From Azotobacter salinestris (GTDB taxonomy: Bacteria; Pseudomonadota; Gammaproteobacteria; Pseudomonadales; Pseudomonadaceae), in contig NZ_CP045302.1 of the NCBI RefSeq assembly GCF_009363155.1, forward strand, positions 3,145,001-3,209,000: a stretch of 64,000 nt of DNA. Reading direction: 5' to 3'. This document shows, piece after piece, positions 50,629-60,391 of the stretch. The notes under the pieces are model-generated. The model saw only the letters and a program-made list of their open reading frames with translations. It had not been told where the DNA came from and searched no databases. Made by a program: the position numbers and the translations under genes. Numbering within the stretch: the first letter of the stretch is position 1; every line of letters starts with the position of its first letter.

Positions 50629-52122
50629 ATGACCACCCCGACGCGCACCGACTGGGAAGAGCGTGCCCGCAGCCTGCCCATCGAGGGCCGCGCCTTCGTC
50701 GACGGCCAGTACCTGCCTGCCGCCGACGGCGCGACTTTCGATTGCCTGAGTCCGATCGACGGACGCCTGCTGACACAGGTGGCCAGCTGTGCGGCGGCCG
50801 ATGCCGAGCTGGCGGTGGCGGCGGCGCGGCGCAGCTTCGAAAGCGGCCGCTGGTCGCGCCTGGCGCCGGCCAGGCGCAAGGCGGTGATGATCCGCCTGGC
50901 CGAGCTGCTGGAAGTCCACCGCGAGGAGCTGGCCCTGCTGGAAACCCTGGACATGGGCAAGCCGATCGGCGATGCGCTGAAGATCGACGTGCCGGCTGCG
51001 GCGCGGGCGCTGCGCTGGAGCGGCGAGGCGATCGACAAGCTCTACGGCGAAGTGGCGGCGACCCCCGACGACGAGCTGGGCCTGGTCACCCGCGAGCCGG
51101 TCGGCGTGGTGGCGGCCATAGTACCGTGGAACTTCCCGCTCCTGATGGCCTGCTGGAAGCTCGGGCCGGCGCTGGCCAGCGGCAACTCGGTGGTGCTCAA
51201 GCCCTCGGAGAAGTCGCCGTTGACCGCCATCCGCCTGGCCCGGCTGGCGCTCGAGGCGGGCATCCCGCCCGGCGTGCTCAACGTGCTGCCGGGCTACGGC
51301 CACAGCGTGGGCAAGGCGCTGGCGCTGCACATGGACGTCGACTGCCTGGTGTTCACCGGCTCGACCCGGGTCGCCAAGCAACTGATGATCTACGCCGGCG
51401 AGTCGAACATGAAGCGCGTCTGGCTGGAGGCCGGCGGCAAGAGCCCGAACATCGTCTTCACCGACGCGCCGGATCTCGAGGCCGCCGCCGAGGCCGCGGC
51501 GGGCGCCATCGCCTTCAACCAGGGCGAGGTGTGCACCGCCGGTTCGCGTCTCTTGGTCGAGCGCTCGATCAAGGACCGCTTCCTGCCGCTGCTGCTGGAG
51601 GCGCTGAAGGCCTGGCAGCCCGGCCATCCGCTGGACCCGGCGACCAACGTCGGCGCCCTGGTGGACCGCCAGCAGCTGGACACCGTGCTCGGCTACATCG
51701 AGGCCGGGCTGGGCGAGGGCGCCAGCCTGCTGACCGGCGGCCGGCGCATCCTCGAGGAAACCGGCGGCACCTACGTCGAGCCGACGGTGTTCGATGGGGT
51801 GAGCAACGCCATGAGGATCGCCCGCGAGGAAATCTTTGGCCCGGTGCTCTCGGTGATCGTCTTCGACACCCCGGAGGAGGCCGTGCAGATCGCCAACGAC
51901 ACCAGTTACGGCCTGGCCGCGGCGATCTGGACCCGCGACCTGTCCAAGGCCCACCGCACCGCCCGGGCGCTGCGCGCCGGCAGCGTGTGGATCAACCAGT
52001 ACGACGGCGGCGACATGACCGCGCCGTTCGGCGGCTTCAAGCAGTCCGGCAACGGCCGCGACAAGTCGCTGCATGCCTTCGACAAGTACACCGAGCTGAA
52101 GGCCACCTGGATCAAGCTGTGA
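50629..52122 (+). CDS. kauB: KauB/PuuC-type aldehyde dehydrogenase
   Basis: 497 residues, NAD(P)-dependent. ALDH landmarks: PWNFPLLMACWKLGPALASGN, FTGST, the general base in LEAGGKSPN and the nucleophile Cys302 in NQGEVCTAGSR, then EEIFGPVLSV. Close similarity in order and context to P. aeruginosa KauB, which oxidises 4-guanidinobutanal, 4-aminobutanal and gamma-glutamyl-aminobutanal in arginine and polyamine catabolism. The pauB/puuB-like oxidase and the PauR-type repressor are in the same block, which supports the same role. Other ALDH substrates are possible. Confidence 0.92.
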   Translation: MTTPTRTDWEERARSLPIEGRAFVDGQYLPAADGATFDCLSPIDGRLLTQVASCAAADAELAVAAARRSFESGRWSRLAPARRKAVMIRLAELLEVHREELALLETLDMGKPIGDALKIDVPAAARALRWSGEAIDKLYGEVAATPDDELGLVTREPVGVVAAIVPWNFPLLMACWKLGPALASGNSVVLKPSEKSPLTAIRLARLALEAGIPPGVLNVLPGYGHSVGKALALHMDVDCLVFTGSTRVAKQLMIYAGESNMKRVWLEAGGKSPNIVFTDAPDLEAAAEAAAGAIAFNQGEVCTAGSRLLVERSIKDRFLPLLLEALKAWQPGHPLDPATNVGALVDRQQLDTVLGYIEAGLGEGASLLTGGRRILEETGGTYVEPTVFDGVSNAMRIAREEIFGPVLSVIVFDTPEEAVQIANDTSYGLAAAIWTRDLSKAHRTARALRAGSVWINQYDGGDMTAPFGGFKQSGNGRDKSLHAFDKYTELKATWIKL

Positions 52123-52145
52123 AGCTGTGAAGGCGGTTTCCTGAC

Positions 52146-53324
52146 ATGGTCCGCCCGGAACGCCTGCCGGCGCCGCTGGCGGCGACCATGCCTTGGGCCA
52201 GCTATTTCGCCGTCTGCGCCGCGGTGATCAGTGTCGGGCTGGCCCTCGGCCTGAGCCTGCCGCTGGTTTCCCTGCGCCTGGAGAGCTGGGGCCACGGCAC
52301 CTTCGCCATCGGCGCGATGGCGGCGATGCCGGGCATCGGCGTGCTGCTCGGCGCCGCCCTGGCCGGGCGCCTGGCGACGGGTTTCGGTACGGCGCGGCTG
52401 ATGCGCCTGAGCCTGCTGGTCGGGGCGCTGTCGGTGGCACTGCTGGCCCTGCTGCCGAGCTACCCGCTGTGGCTGCTGTTGCGCCTGTGGCTCGGTGTGG
52501 CCCTGACCCTGGTGTTCGTCCTCGGCGAGAGCTGGATCAACCAGTTGGCCGTGGAGGCCTGGCGCGGCCGGCTGGTGGCGCTGTACGGCACCGGCTATGC
52601 GCTGAGCCAACTGTCCGGCCCGCTGTTGCTGACCTGGCTGGGAACCGCCGGAGACGCCGGCTTCTGGGGGGCAGTGCTACTCATGCTCGGCGGCGCGCTG
52701 CTCCTGCTCGGGGCGCACGGCGCGCCGCGGATGGAGATCCGGCAGGGCGTCGGGCGCGGGCTGTTCGGCTTCTGCCGGCATTTGCCGACGGTGGCCTGGG
52801 CGGTGGTGCTGTTCGCCGCCTTCGAGACCATGATCCTCACCCTGCTGCCGGTCTACGGCCTGCGTCAGGGGCTGGACCAGACGACCGCGCTGCGTCTGGC
52901 CAGCGCTGTGGTGATCGGCGATGCGCTGTTGCAGCTGCCGCTCGGCTGGCTCGCCGACCGGCTGCCGCGCCAGGCCCTGTTCCGCAGCTGCGGTCTGGTC
53001 CTGCTGCTGACCAGCCTGGCGATCCCGGCGCTGCTGCAGACCGTCTTCGTCTGGCCACTGCTGATCCTGTTCGGCGCCAGTGCCGGCGGACTGTTCACCC
53101 TGGCCCTGATCCTCGTCGGCGAGCGCTTTCGCGATGCGGCGCTGGTCCGCGCCAACGCCCATGTGGCCCAGCTGTGGGGCATCGGCTGCCTGCTCGGACC
53201 GCTGGCCACCGGCGCGGCCAGCCAGTGGCTGAGCGGTCATGCACTGCCGCTTCTGATGGCCGCAGGAGCGGCCGGCTTTCTCCTGCTGGAGCTGCGCCGC
53301 AGACTGTCCGGCGAGACCGTCTAG
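52146..53324 (+). CDS. MFS transporter (YcaD-like)
   Basis: 392 residues with about twelve membrane segments. The first half has the MFS loop ALAGRLATGFGTARLMRLS; the second half has the repeat version PLGWLADRLPRQALFRS. Starts 23 bases after kauB and may be co-transcribed. It could move a small amine or amino acid, but this is inference from position. It converges on the PLD-family gene with a 15-base gap. Confidence 0.88.
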   Translation: MVRPERLPAPLAATMPWASYFAVCAAVISVGLALGLSLPLVSLRLESWGHGTFAIGAMAAMPGIGVLLGAALAGRLATGFGTARLMRLSLLVGALSVALLALLPSYPLWLLLRLWLGVALTLVFVLGESWINQLAVEAWRGRLVALYGTGYALSQLSGPLLLTWLGTAGDAGFWGAVLLMLGGALLLLGAHGAPRMEIRQGVGRGLFGFCRHLPTVAWAVVLFAAFETMILTLLPVYGLRQGLDQTTALRLASAVVIGDALLQLPLGWLADRLPRQALFRSCGLVLLLTSLAIPALLQTVFVWPLLILFGASAGGLFTLALILVGERFRDAALVRANAHVAQLWGIGCLLGPLATGAASQWLSGHALPLLMAAGAAGFLLLELRRRLSGETV

Positions 53325-53339
53325 CCTGGCGCCGCTGGC

Positions 53340-54887
53340 TCAGAGCATGTTCTCCAGACCGATCAGTTGCGCCAGCCAGGCATTGAAGTGGCGCCAGAGG
53401 GTGCCGGGCTCGGTTTCCAGCACGCGGCGCCGGTCGTTGTCCTCGGCGATCCAGACCAGCCGCCGTTGGCCGTCGCGCTCGCGCAGGCGCACCGCGTAGC
53501 TGATCGTCGGCTGCATTCCCTCCAGGGCCAGCTCCCGCATCCGCCCGGCCAGGACGGGGCTGTCCACCAGCACGCCGACCTCGGTGTTCCACAGCAGCGA
53601 GCGCGGGTCGAAGTTGAGCGAGCCGATGAACACCTTGCGCCGGTCGAAGATCGCCGCCTTGCTGTGCAGGGCGGAGGCCGAGGTGCCGCTCCAGCTGTAG
53701 CGCGAACCGGAGCCGTCGCCCTGGCGGCGCAGCTCGTACAGGCGTACGCCGTGCTCCAGCAGCGGCTTGCGGTAAGGCGCGTAGCCGCCATGCACGATGG
53801 GCACGTCGGTGGCCTCCAGGGAGTTGGTCAGCAGGGTGACGCGCACGCCGTCGTCGGCCAGGCTGGTCAGGTAGACGAAGCCGCCGGCGGTCGGCACCAG
53901 ATAGGCGGAAATCATGATCAACTCGTCGGACACCTGCTGCAGGTCGGACGCCAGTTGCGCGCCGAGCAGCAGGTGCGGCTCGGGTGTGCCATCGCTGAGC
54001 ACCTTGGCCGGTGCGTCCCAGAGGGCCTGGCTGTGGGCCCAGGTCAGCTGCTCCAGCCAGCCCCGCAGGGGGGCTTCGCGGCGGTAGGCGGTCAGGCGCT
54101 CGTGAAGTGCCGGCTGCTCGCTGTTGGCGCGGGCCAGCGAGCGCTGCAGGCGGGCACGCAGCCTTGCCAGGGCCCGGGTCGAGGGCGGGCGGTAGAGGAA
54201 CTGCTGGATGGGCACGCTCAGGGCGCTGTTCCAGTACTGGTCGAAGCTGTGCGCCAGGTGCGCGGCGACCGGGCCGGCGCCGAGCAGGTCGATGTCGGCG
54301 AAGTTCAGCTCCGGCTCGGCGTCGAAGTACTCGTCGCCCAGGTTGCGTCCGCCGACGATGGCCACGCTGCCATCGGTCAGCCACAGTTTGTTGTGCATGC
54401 GCCGGTGCTGCCGGGAGAGGTGCAGCAGGCGCCCGAGGGTGCGGGTAAGCCCGTGGGCGCGGCCGAGGTGCAGTGGATTGAACAGGCGGATCTGGATGTT
54501 CGGGTGGGCGGCCAGGACGGCGATCTGGTGGTCGCGGCCGTCGCTGGTGGTGTCGTCGAGCAGGATGCGGACGCGCACGCCGCGGTCGGCGGTCTGCAGC
54601 AGTTCCCAGGTGAGCAGCCGGGTGCTGAGGCCGTCGTGGGCGATGTAGTACTGCAAGTCGAGGCTGCGCTGGGCGCGGCGGATCAGTTCGGCGCGGGCCG
54701 CGAAGGCCTCGCCACCGTCGACCAGCAGGCGGAAGCCGGATTGCCCGGCCGGGTGGCGCCCGGCTTCGGCCTGCACCGTATCGCCGAGCCAGGTGCCCCG
54801 GGCCGGCAGGGTTTCGCTGGGTTCCCGCGGGACCAGGCCGGTGCAGCCGGCCAGGACCAGCAGGGCCAGCAAGACGAGAGGGCGCAC
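53340..54887 (-). CDS. Phospholipase D-family lipoprotein (ClsC-like)
   Basis: 515 residues from GTG 54887, which has GGAGGA upstream; other starts lack this. Lipoprotein signal PLVLLALLVLAGCT. Two HKD motifs are complete: HNKLWLTDGSVAIVGGRN and HSKAAIFDRRKVFIGSLNFD. Closest in layout to E. coli ClsC, which makes cardiolipin from phosphatidylglycerol plus phosphatidylethanolamine with YmdB; a phosphodiesterase role is the alternative. No ymdB-like gene adjoins. Confidence 0.9.
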   Translation of the reverse strand: MRPLVLLALLVLAGCTGLVPREPSETLPARGTWLGDTVQAEAGRHPAGQSGFRLLVDGGEAFAARAELIRRAQRSLDLQYYIAHDGLSTRLLTWELLQTADRGVRVRILLDDTTSDGRDHQIAVLAAHPNIQIRLFNPLHLGRAHGLTRTLGRLLHLSRQHRRMHNKLWLTDGSVAIVGGRNLGDEYFDAEPELNFADIDLLGAGPVAAHLAHSFDQYWNSALSVPIQQFLYRPPSTRALARLRARLQRSLARANSEQPALHERLTAYRREAPLRGWLEQLTWAHSQALWDAPAKVLSDGTPEPHLLLGAQLASDLQQVSDELIMISAYLVPTAGGFVYLTSLADDGVRVTLLTNSLEATDVPIVHGGYAPYRKPLLEHGVRLYELRRQGDGSGSRYSWSGTSASALHSKAAIFDRRKVFIGSLNFDPRSLLWNTEVGVLVDSPVLAGRMRELALEGMQPTISYAVRLRERDGQRRLVWIAEDNDRRRVLETEPGTLWRHFNAWLAQLIGLENML

Positions 54888-54921
54888 ATCGATCCTCCGG
54901 ACAAACCGTGACCGCTGCGTT

Positions 54922-56238
54922 TCAGCATAGCTCCCTGAGCTGGTACCACAGCATGCCCAGGGCCAGCAGCGGCGCACGCAGGCGGGGACCGCCGGGGAAG
55001 GTGCGGTGTGGTATCCGGGCGAACAGGTCGAAGCCGTGGCTGTGCCGTTCGACGATGGCCTCGGCGAGCAGCCGGCCGGCGAGGTGGGTGGCGTTCAGCC
55101 CATGGCCGGAATAGGCCTGGGCGTAGTAGACGTTGGGTTGTCCGGGCAGGCGACCGATCTGTGGCAGACGGTTGGCACCGATGCCGATCAGCCCGCCCCA
55201 CTGGTAGTCGATCCGCACCCCGGCCAGCTGCGGGAACACCTTGAGCATCTTCGGCCGCATGTAGGCAGCGATGTCCCGCGGATCGCGCCCGGAGTAGTGG
55301 CAGGCGCCGCCGAACATCAGGCGGCGGTCGGCCGACAGGCGGAAGTAGTCGAGCACCACGCGCATGTCGCTGACCGCCAGGTTCTGCGGCAGCAGCTCGG
55401 CGGCCAGGGCGGGGGAGAGCGGCTCGGTGGCGATCAGGTAGCTGCCGGCCGGCAGCACCTTGCCGGCCAGCGCCGGCTCGAGGTCGCCGATATGCGCGTT
55501 GCAGGCGAGCACCAGACTGGCGGCACGCACCCGGCCGCCGGCAGTGTGCACGCAGACCTCATGACCGTGCTCGATCCGGGTCACCGCCGAGCGCTCGAAC
55601 AGACGCACGCCAAGCGACTGCGCCACGGCGGCCTCGCCGAGCAGCAGCCTGAGCGGGTGCAGATGGCCCGAGCCTCTGTCCAGCAGGCCGCCGCAGTAGC
55701 GCCGCGAGCCGATCACCTCGTGCATCTGGCCGGCCTCCAGCAGGCGCAGCTCGTGGCGGTAGCCGAGGGCCTGTAGTTCCGCGCATTCGGCCTTCAGGTG
55801 CTCGACGTGCCGCGCCCGGGTGGCCAATTCGCAGTAGCCCCAGGTCAGGTCGCAGTCGATGGCGTGGCGCGCGATCCGCTGGCGGACGATCTCCAGGGCC
55901 TCCAGGCCCATCCGCTGCAGGGCGCGCACGCCATCCGCGCCGAGCCGCGGACGGAAGCGTTCGAGGTCGTGGCCGAGGCCGCGGATCAGCTGTCCGCCGT
56001 TGCGCCCGCTGGCGCCCCAGCCGAGCACGCGGCCCTCCAGCAGGACCACCGAGAGACCGCGCTCGGCCAGTTCCAGGGCGGTGTTGATCCCGCTGAAGCC
56101 GCCGCCGACCACGCACACGTCGGCCTGCAGCTCGCCTTCCAGCGCGGGAAATTCCGGCCGCTGCCCGGCCGTGGCCACATAGTAGGACGGCGCATGCCCG
56201 TCGCCGTCGGCGGGCCTGTCCGGCAATGCTGGGTTCAT
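54922..56238 (-). CDS. Gamma-glutamyl-polyamine/amine FAD oxidase (PauB/PuuB-like)
   Basis: 438 residues from ATG 56238. DAO fold with the FAD loop VCVVGGGFSGINTALELAERG, the second-dinucleotide region WGASGRNGGQLIRG and the C-terminal YSGHGLNATHLAG. Homologues oxidise gamma-glutamyl-putrescine or related polyamine adducts, giving the aldehyde that KauB then oxidises. Position between lrp and kauB matches the P. aeruginosa pau region. Transcribed away from kauB, so control may be separate. Confidence 0.9.
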   Translation of the reverse strand: MNPALPDRPADGDGHAPSYYVATAGQRPEFPALEGELQADVCVVGGGFSGINTALELAERGLSVVLLEGRVLGWGASGRNGGQLIRGLGHDLERFRPRLGADGVRALQRMGLEALEIVRQRIARHAIDCDLTWGYCELATRARHVEHLKAECAELQALGYRHELRLLEAGQMHEVIGSRRYCGGLLDRGSGHLHPLRLLLGEAAVAQSLGVRLFERSAVTRIEHGHEVCVHTAGGRVRAASLVLACNAHIGDLEPALAGKVLPAGSYLIATEPLSPALAAELLPQNLAVSDMRVVLDYFRLSADRRLMFGGACHYSGRDPRDIAAYMRPKMLKVFPQLAGVRIDYQWGGLIGIGANRLPQIGRLPGQPNVYYAQAYSGHGLNATHLAGRLLAEAIVERHSHGFDLFARIPHRTFPGGPRLRAPLLALGMLWYQLRELC

Positions 56239-56248
56239 CGTTGGTTCC

Positions 56249-56737
56249 TCATTCCGGTACCGGCAGTTCGAGGGTTTCCTTGACCTCCTCCATGACGATG
56301 TAGCTCTTCGATTCGCGCACATGGGGAAGCTTGAGCAGGATGTCGCCGAGCAGCTTGCGGTAGGAGGCCATCTCCGAGATGCGCGCCTTGAGCAGGTAGT
56401 CGAAGTCGCCGGAGACCAGATGGCATTCCAGCACCTGGGGCAGCTTCAGCACCGCCCGGCGGAACTCCTCGAAGATATCACCGGACTTGTACGCCAGGCT
56501 GATCTCCACGAACACCAGCAGGCCGGCCTTCAGGTACTGGGGATTGAGCCGCGCCGCATAGCCGAGGATGAAGCCCTCGCGCTCCAGGCGGCGGACCCGC
56601 TCGGTGCAGGGGGTGGTGGACAGGCCGACCCGCTCGCCCAGCTCGGTGAGGGAGATGCGCCCCTCCTGCTGCAGGATGCGCAGGATGTGGCGATCGATCC
56701 GGTCGAGTTCGCGGCGGCTCTGGTGCTGGGTTCTCAC
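56249..56737 (-). CDS. lrp: Leucine-responsive regulator (Lrp/DadR-type)
   Basis: 162 residues from GTG 56737 (reads RTQHQSRRELDRIDRHILRIL). Asn/Lrp-type winged helix-turn-helix (ISLTELGERVGLSTTPCTERVRRLE) and a RAM/AsnC ligand domain (VECHLVSGDFDYLLKARI, one of the most conserved stretches). In pseudomonads this protein activates the divergent dadAX operon in response to alanine. An ATG-initiated longer form is possible but weak. Ten bases separate its stop from the downstream oxidase start. Confidence 0.94.
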   Translation of the reverse strand: MRTQHQSRRELDRIDRHILRILQQEGRISLTELGERVGLSTTPCTERVRRLEREGFILGYAARLNPQYLKAGLLVFVEISLAYKSGDIFEEFRRAVLKLPQVLECHLVSGDFDYLLKARISEMASYRKLLGDILLKLPHVRESKSYIVMEEVKETLELPVPE

Positions 56738-56870
56738 GATGGATTTTCCACTGAAAGCCTTGATTTCTCGAAAAAAGCCTGAATATGCGCCTTGAAATAG
56801 TGAAAGTCGCTGGCTTAGGCTTTTTATACTGCAGACATTCAAGGTTTTCAGCTCGCACGGGGAGTCCGTC
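56738..56870 (+). promoter_or_regulatory. lrp-dadA divergent control region
   Basis: 133 bases. A good -10 TATACT (56825-56830) faces dadA, but no good -35 lies 16-18 bases upstream, the pattern of an activated promoter. Repeated elements CCTTGATTTCTCGAAA and CCTTGAAATAGTGAAA lie upstream and are candidate Lrp sites. Purine-rich GGGGAG precedes the dadA ATG. Confidence 0.6.
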
Positions 56871-58169
56871 ATGCGCGTACTGGTACTTGGCAGCGGGGTG
56901 ATCGGCACCACCACGGCCTACTATCTGGCCCGGTCCGGTTTCGAGGTGGTGGTGGTCGACCGCGCCGCGGCGCCGGCCATGGAGACCAGCTTCGCCAACG
57001 CCGGCCAGGTGTCGCCCGGCTACGCCTCGCCCTGGGCGGCTCCCGGCGTGCCGCTCAAGGCGCTCAAGTGGCTGCTCGAGCGTCACGCGCCGCTGGCCAT
57101 CAGGCCGACCGCCGATTGGCGCCAATACCTCTGGTTGGCGCAGATGCTGCGCAACTGCACCGCCGAACGCTACGCGCTGAACAAGGAGCGCATGGTGCGC
57201 CTGTCCGAGTACAGCCGCGACTGCCTCGACGAGCTGCGCGCCGAGACCGGCATCGACTACGAGGGCCGCCAGTTGGGCACCACCCAGCTGTTCCGCACCC
57301 GGCAGCAGCTGGACGCCGCGGCCAAGGACATCGCCGTGCTGGAGCGCTCCGGAGTGCCCTACGAGTTGCTCGACCGCGCCGGCATCGCCCGCGTCGAGCC
57401 GGCCCTGGCCGGCGTGGCCGACAGGCTCGCCGGCGCCCTGCGTCTGCCCAACGACCAGACCGGCGACTGCCACCTGTTCACCATCCGCCTGGCGGAGCTG
57501 GCCGCCGCCCTGGGCGTGGAGTTCCGCTTCGGCCGGCACATCGAGCGTCTGGAGAGCGACGGCGAGCGCATCGCCGGCGTGCGGATCGACGGCCGGCTGG
57601 AAACCGCCGACCACTACGTGCTGGCTCTCGGCAGCCATTCGCCGCAGCTGCTCGCGCCGCTGGGCATCCGCGCGCCGATCTACCCACTGAAGGGCTACTC
57701 GCTGACCATTCCCATCATCGATCCGGCCATGGCGCCGACCTCGACCATCCTCGACGAGACCTACAAGGTCGCCATCACCCGCTTCGATGCGCGCATCCGT
57801 GTCGGCGGCATGGCCGAGCTGGCCGGCTTCGACCTGTCGCTCGATCCGCGCCGGCGCGAGACCCTGGAACTGGTGGTGGGCGACCTCTATCCCCGCGGCG
57901 GCGACCTGGCGCGCGCCGAGTTCTGGACCGGCCTGCGCCCGGCCACCCCGGACGGCACGCCGATCGTGGGCGCGACCCGCTACCGCAACCTGTTCCTCAA
58001 CACCGGGCACGGTACACTGGGCTGGACCATGGCCTGCGGCTCCGGCCGCCTGCTGGCCGACCTGCTGGCGCGCAAGCGCCCGCAGATCAGCGCCGCGGGC
58101 CTCGACATTTCCCGCTACGGCAATTCCCAGGAGAACTCCACCCATGTCCATCCGGCGCCTGCGAACTGA
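56871..58169 (+). CDS. dadA: D-amino acid dehydrogenase (D-alanine)
   Basis: 432 residues. Membrane-associated flavoprotein that oxidises D-alanine to pyruvate and ammonia and feeds electrons to quinone. FAD loop [18 protein letters not shown], then [22 protein letters not shown] and [16 protein letters not shown] are typical of DadA. The C-terminus ([14 protein letters not shown]) runs 26 bases into ridA, so the two are coupled. Activation by the divergent Lrp is expected. Confidence 0.97.
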   Translation: MRVLVLGSGVIGTTTAYYLARSGFEVVVVDRAAAPAMETSFANAGQVSPGYASPWAAPGVPLKALKWLLERHAPLAIRPTADWRQYLWLAQMLRNCTAERYALNKERMVRLSEYSRDCLDELRAETGIDYEGRQLGTTQLFRTRQQLDAAAKDIAVLERSGVPYELLDRAGIARVEPALAGVADRLAGALRLPNDQTGDCHLFTIRLAELAAALGVEFRFGRHIERLESDGERIAGVRIDGRLETADHYVLALGSHSPQLLAPLGIRAPIYPLKGYSLTIPIIDPAMAPTSTILDETYKVAITRFDARIRVGGMAELAGFDLSLDPRRRETLELVVGDLYPRGGDLARAEFWTGLRPATPDGTPIVGATRYRNLFLNTGHGTLGWTMACGSGRLLADLLARKRPQISAAGLDISRYGNSQENSTHVHPAPAN

Positions 58170-58497
58170 AGCGCGCTACAGCGAAATCGTCGTCCACAAC
58201 GGCACCGTCTACCTGGCCGGGCAACTGGCGGACGACTACGGCGGCGGCATCGAGGAGCAGACCCGGCAGACCCTGGCCAACGTCGACCGCCTGCTCGCCG
58301 AGGCCGGCAGCGACAAGTCGCGGCTGCTCTCGGTGACCATCTACCTGAAGGACATGGCCGCCGACTACGCCGGCCTCAACGCGGTGTGGGACGCCTGGCT
58401 GCCGGCCGGCTGCGCGCCGGCGCGCGCCTGCGTCGAGGCCAGGCTGTACAGCGACGATGCCCGCGTGGAGATGACGGTCGTCGCCGCGCTGTCCTAG
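58144..58497 (+). CDS. ridA: RidA family enamine/imine deaminase
   Basis: 117 residues from ATG 58144 ([20 protein letters not shown]). YjgF/RidA fold with [18 protein letters not shown], the substrate-binding Arg in [12 protein letters not shown] and the Glu after it. RidA proteins hydrolyse reactive 2-aminoacrylate and other imines; between dadA and dadX it probably clears the imine released by DadA. Overlaps the dadA end by 26 bases. Confidence 0.92.
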   Translation: MSIRRLRTEARYSEIVVHNGTVYLAGQLADDYGGGIEEQTRQTLANVDRLLAEAGSDKSRLLSVTIYLKDMAADYAGLNAVWDAWLPAGCAPARACVEARLYSDDARVEMTVVAALS

Positions 58498-58530
58498 GGC
58501 CCACCCTTACCCGTTCGAGAGCAACATCCC

Positions 58531-59616
58531 ATGCGCCCCGCCCGTGCCCTGATCGATCTCGCCGCCTTGCGCCACAACTACCGTATGGCCCGCGAACTGG
58601 GCGGCGCCCGCGCCCTGGCGGTGGTCAAGGCCGACGCCTACGGGCATGGCGCGGAGCGCTGCGCCCAGGCCCTGGAGGCGGAGGCCGACGGCTTCGCGGT
58701 GGCCTGCATCGAGGAAGCGCTGGAGCTGCGCGAGGCCGGCATCGTCGCGCCGATCCTGCTGCTGGAGGGCTTCTTCGAGGCCGCCGAGCTGGAGCCGATC
58801 CAGCGCCACGACCTGTGGTGCGTGGTGCATTCGTCCTGGCAGCTGGAGATCATCGAGCGCACCGCCCTGGCGCGGCCGCTGACCTGCTGGCTGAAGCTCG
58901 ACTCCGGCATGCACCGGGTCGGCTTCGCGCCGGACGACTACCGGGCGGCCCATGCGCGCCTCGCGGCCAGCGGCAAGACGGCGAGGATTGTCGCCATGAG
59001 CCATTTCGCCCGCGCCGACGAACTGGACAGCCCGCGGGTCGCCGAGCAACTGGCGCAGTTCGAGGCGGCGGCCGGCGGCCTTTCCGCGGAGTTCAGCCTG
59101 CGCAACTCGCCGGCGCTGCTCGGCTGGCCGCAGCTGTTCCGCTACGGCCATGAGGGCGAATGGCTGCGGCCGGGAATCATGCTCTACGGCGCCACGCCCT
59201 TCGAGCAGTACCAGGAACAGGCGGCACGGCTGCAGCCGGTGATGACCCTGGAGTCCAGGATCATCAGCGTGCGCGAGCTGCCGGCCGGCGAGCCGGTGGG
59301 CTATGGCGCGCGCTTCGTCAGCCCGCGGCCGACCCGTGTCGGGGTGGTCGCCATGGGCTATGCCGACGGCTACCCGCGGCATGCGCCGAGCGGCGCCCCG
59401 GTCGCCGTCGACGGCCGGCCGGCGCAACTGATCGGCCGGGTGTCGATGGACATGCTCACCGTGGACCTCACCGATCTGCCCGAGGCCGGCCTCGGCAGTC
59501 GGGTCGAGCTGTGGGGCGCCCAGGTGCCGGCCAGCGAGGTGGCGGCGGCGGCCGGCACCATCGCCTACCAATTGTTCTGCAACGTGCGGCGGGTCGCCCG
59601 CGTCTGGCAGGGCTGA
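58531..59616 (+). CDS. dadX: Catabolic alanine racemase
   Basis: 361 residues. PLP-dependent: [11 protein letters not shown] with the Schiff-base Lys near residue 34, [12 protein letters not shown], and the catalytic Tyr in PVGYGARF (about 255). It converts L-alanine to D-alanine so that DadA can oxidise it, and supplies D-alanine for cell wall. Third gene of dadA-ridA-dadX. Confidence 0.97.
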   Translation: MRPARALIDLAALRHNYRMARELGGARALAVVKADAYGHGAERCAQALEAEADGFAVACIEEALELREAGIVAPILLLEGFFEAAELEPIQRHDLWCVVHSSWQLEIIERTALARPLTCWLKLDSGMHRVGFAPDDYRAAHARLAASGKTARIVAMSHFARADELDSPRVAEQLAQFEAAAGGLSAEFSLRNSPALLGWPQLFRYGHEGEWLRPGIMLYGATPFEQYQEQAARLQPVMTLESRIISVRELPAGEPVGYGARFVSPRPTRVGVVAMGYADGYPRHAPSGAPVAVDGRPAQLIGRVSMDMLTVDLTDLPEAGLGSRVELWGAQVPASEVAAAAGTIAYQLFCNVRRVARVWQG

Positions 59617-59705
59617 ACGAAATTTTCGGCATGGCGTTGTAAATACTGAACGCCGTTGCCATCATTAACCGCAACTCGCTCAGGCCCCCCGAGAGGATTC
59701 CCGCC

Positions 59706-60254
59706 TTGGACGTCGGTGTTCGACTGCAATCCATCCGCAAGCTCAAAGGCCTCTCCCAGCGTGAACTCGCCAAGCGCGCGGGCGTCACCAACAGCACTAT
59801 CTCGATGATCGAGAAGAACAGTGTCAGTCCCTCGATCAGTTCCCTGAAGAAGGTTCTCGGCGGCATTCCCATGTCGCTGATGGAGTTCTTCTCCCTCGAC
59901 CTGGAAGCCGAGCCCAGCACCCCGGTGGTCTACCGCGCAGCCGAGCAGATCGAGCTGTCGCGCGGGCTGCTGAGCATGCGCTTGGTCGGCAAGGGCCATC
60001 CCGACCGCGCGCTCACCTTCCTCTCGGTGGCCTACCCGCCGGGGGCCGACAGTGGCGAGACGCTGCTCGTTCGCGACGGCGAGGAGGCCGGCATCCTCGT
60101 CGAGGGGCGCCTGGAACTGCAGGTCGGCGAGCAGCGCTACACCCTCGAGAGCGGCGACAGCTACTACCTGGTCGCCGGCCAGGCGCACCGTTTCTGCAAT
60201 CCCTTCGAGGTCCCGGCGCGGCTGATCAGTGCCGCCACCCCGGCGCACTTCTAG
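59706..60254 (+). CDS. pauR: PauR-type transcriptional repressor (XRE-cupin)
   Basis: 182 residues. N-terminal XRE helix-turn-helix (LSQRELAKRAGVTNSTISMIEK) and a C-terminal cupin (GEEAGILVEGRLELQVGEQRYTLESGDSYYL). P. aeruginosa PauR represses polyamine-catabolic genes and is relieved by putrescine or cadaverine; the gene lies next to dadX there too. TTG start at 59706 (reads DVGVRLQSIRKLKG). Probably controls the pauB-like and kauB genes here, but I did not locate a clear operator. Confidence 0.93.
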   Translation: MDVGVRLQSIRKLKGLSQRELAKRAGVTNSTISMIEKNSVSPSISSLKKVLGGIPMSLMEFFSLDLEAEPSTPVVYRAAEQIELSRGLLSMRLVGKGHPDRALTFLSVAYPPGADSGETLLVRDGEEAGILVEGRLELQVGEQRYTLESGDSYYLVAGQAHRFCNPFEVPARLISAATPAHF

Positions 60255-60321
60255 TGGCGCACCGGTCCCAGGATCCATGTCTGACCTGTATCGGCTTGTT
60301 TCAGCCTGCCTTTCATAAGGT

Positions 60322-60327
60322 TATACT
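60322..60327 (+). promoter_or_regulatory. Probable -10 of the cytochrome c5 gene
   Basis: TATACT, with TTTCAG 17 bases upstream as a weak -35. It lies 65 bases before the GTG start. Confidence 0.5.
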
Positions 60328-60391
60328 CCCGCCGCTCGCGAAAACCCGTGGCCGCGGGCACACGTAACCAGCCACGATGAGGGGGGTAAGG

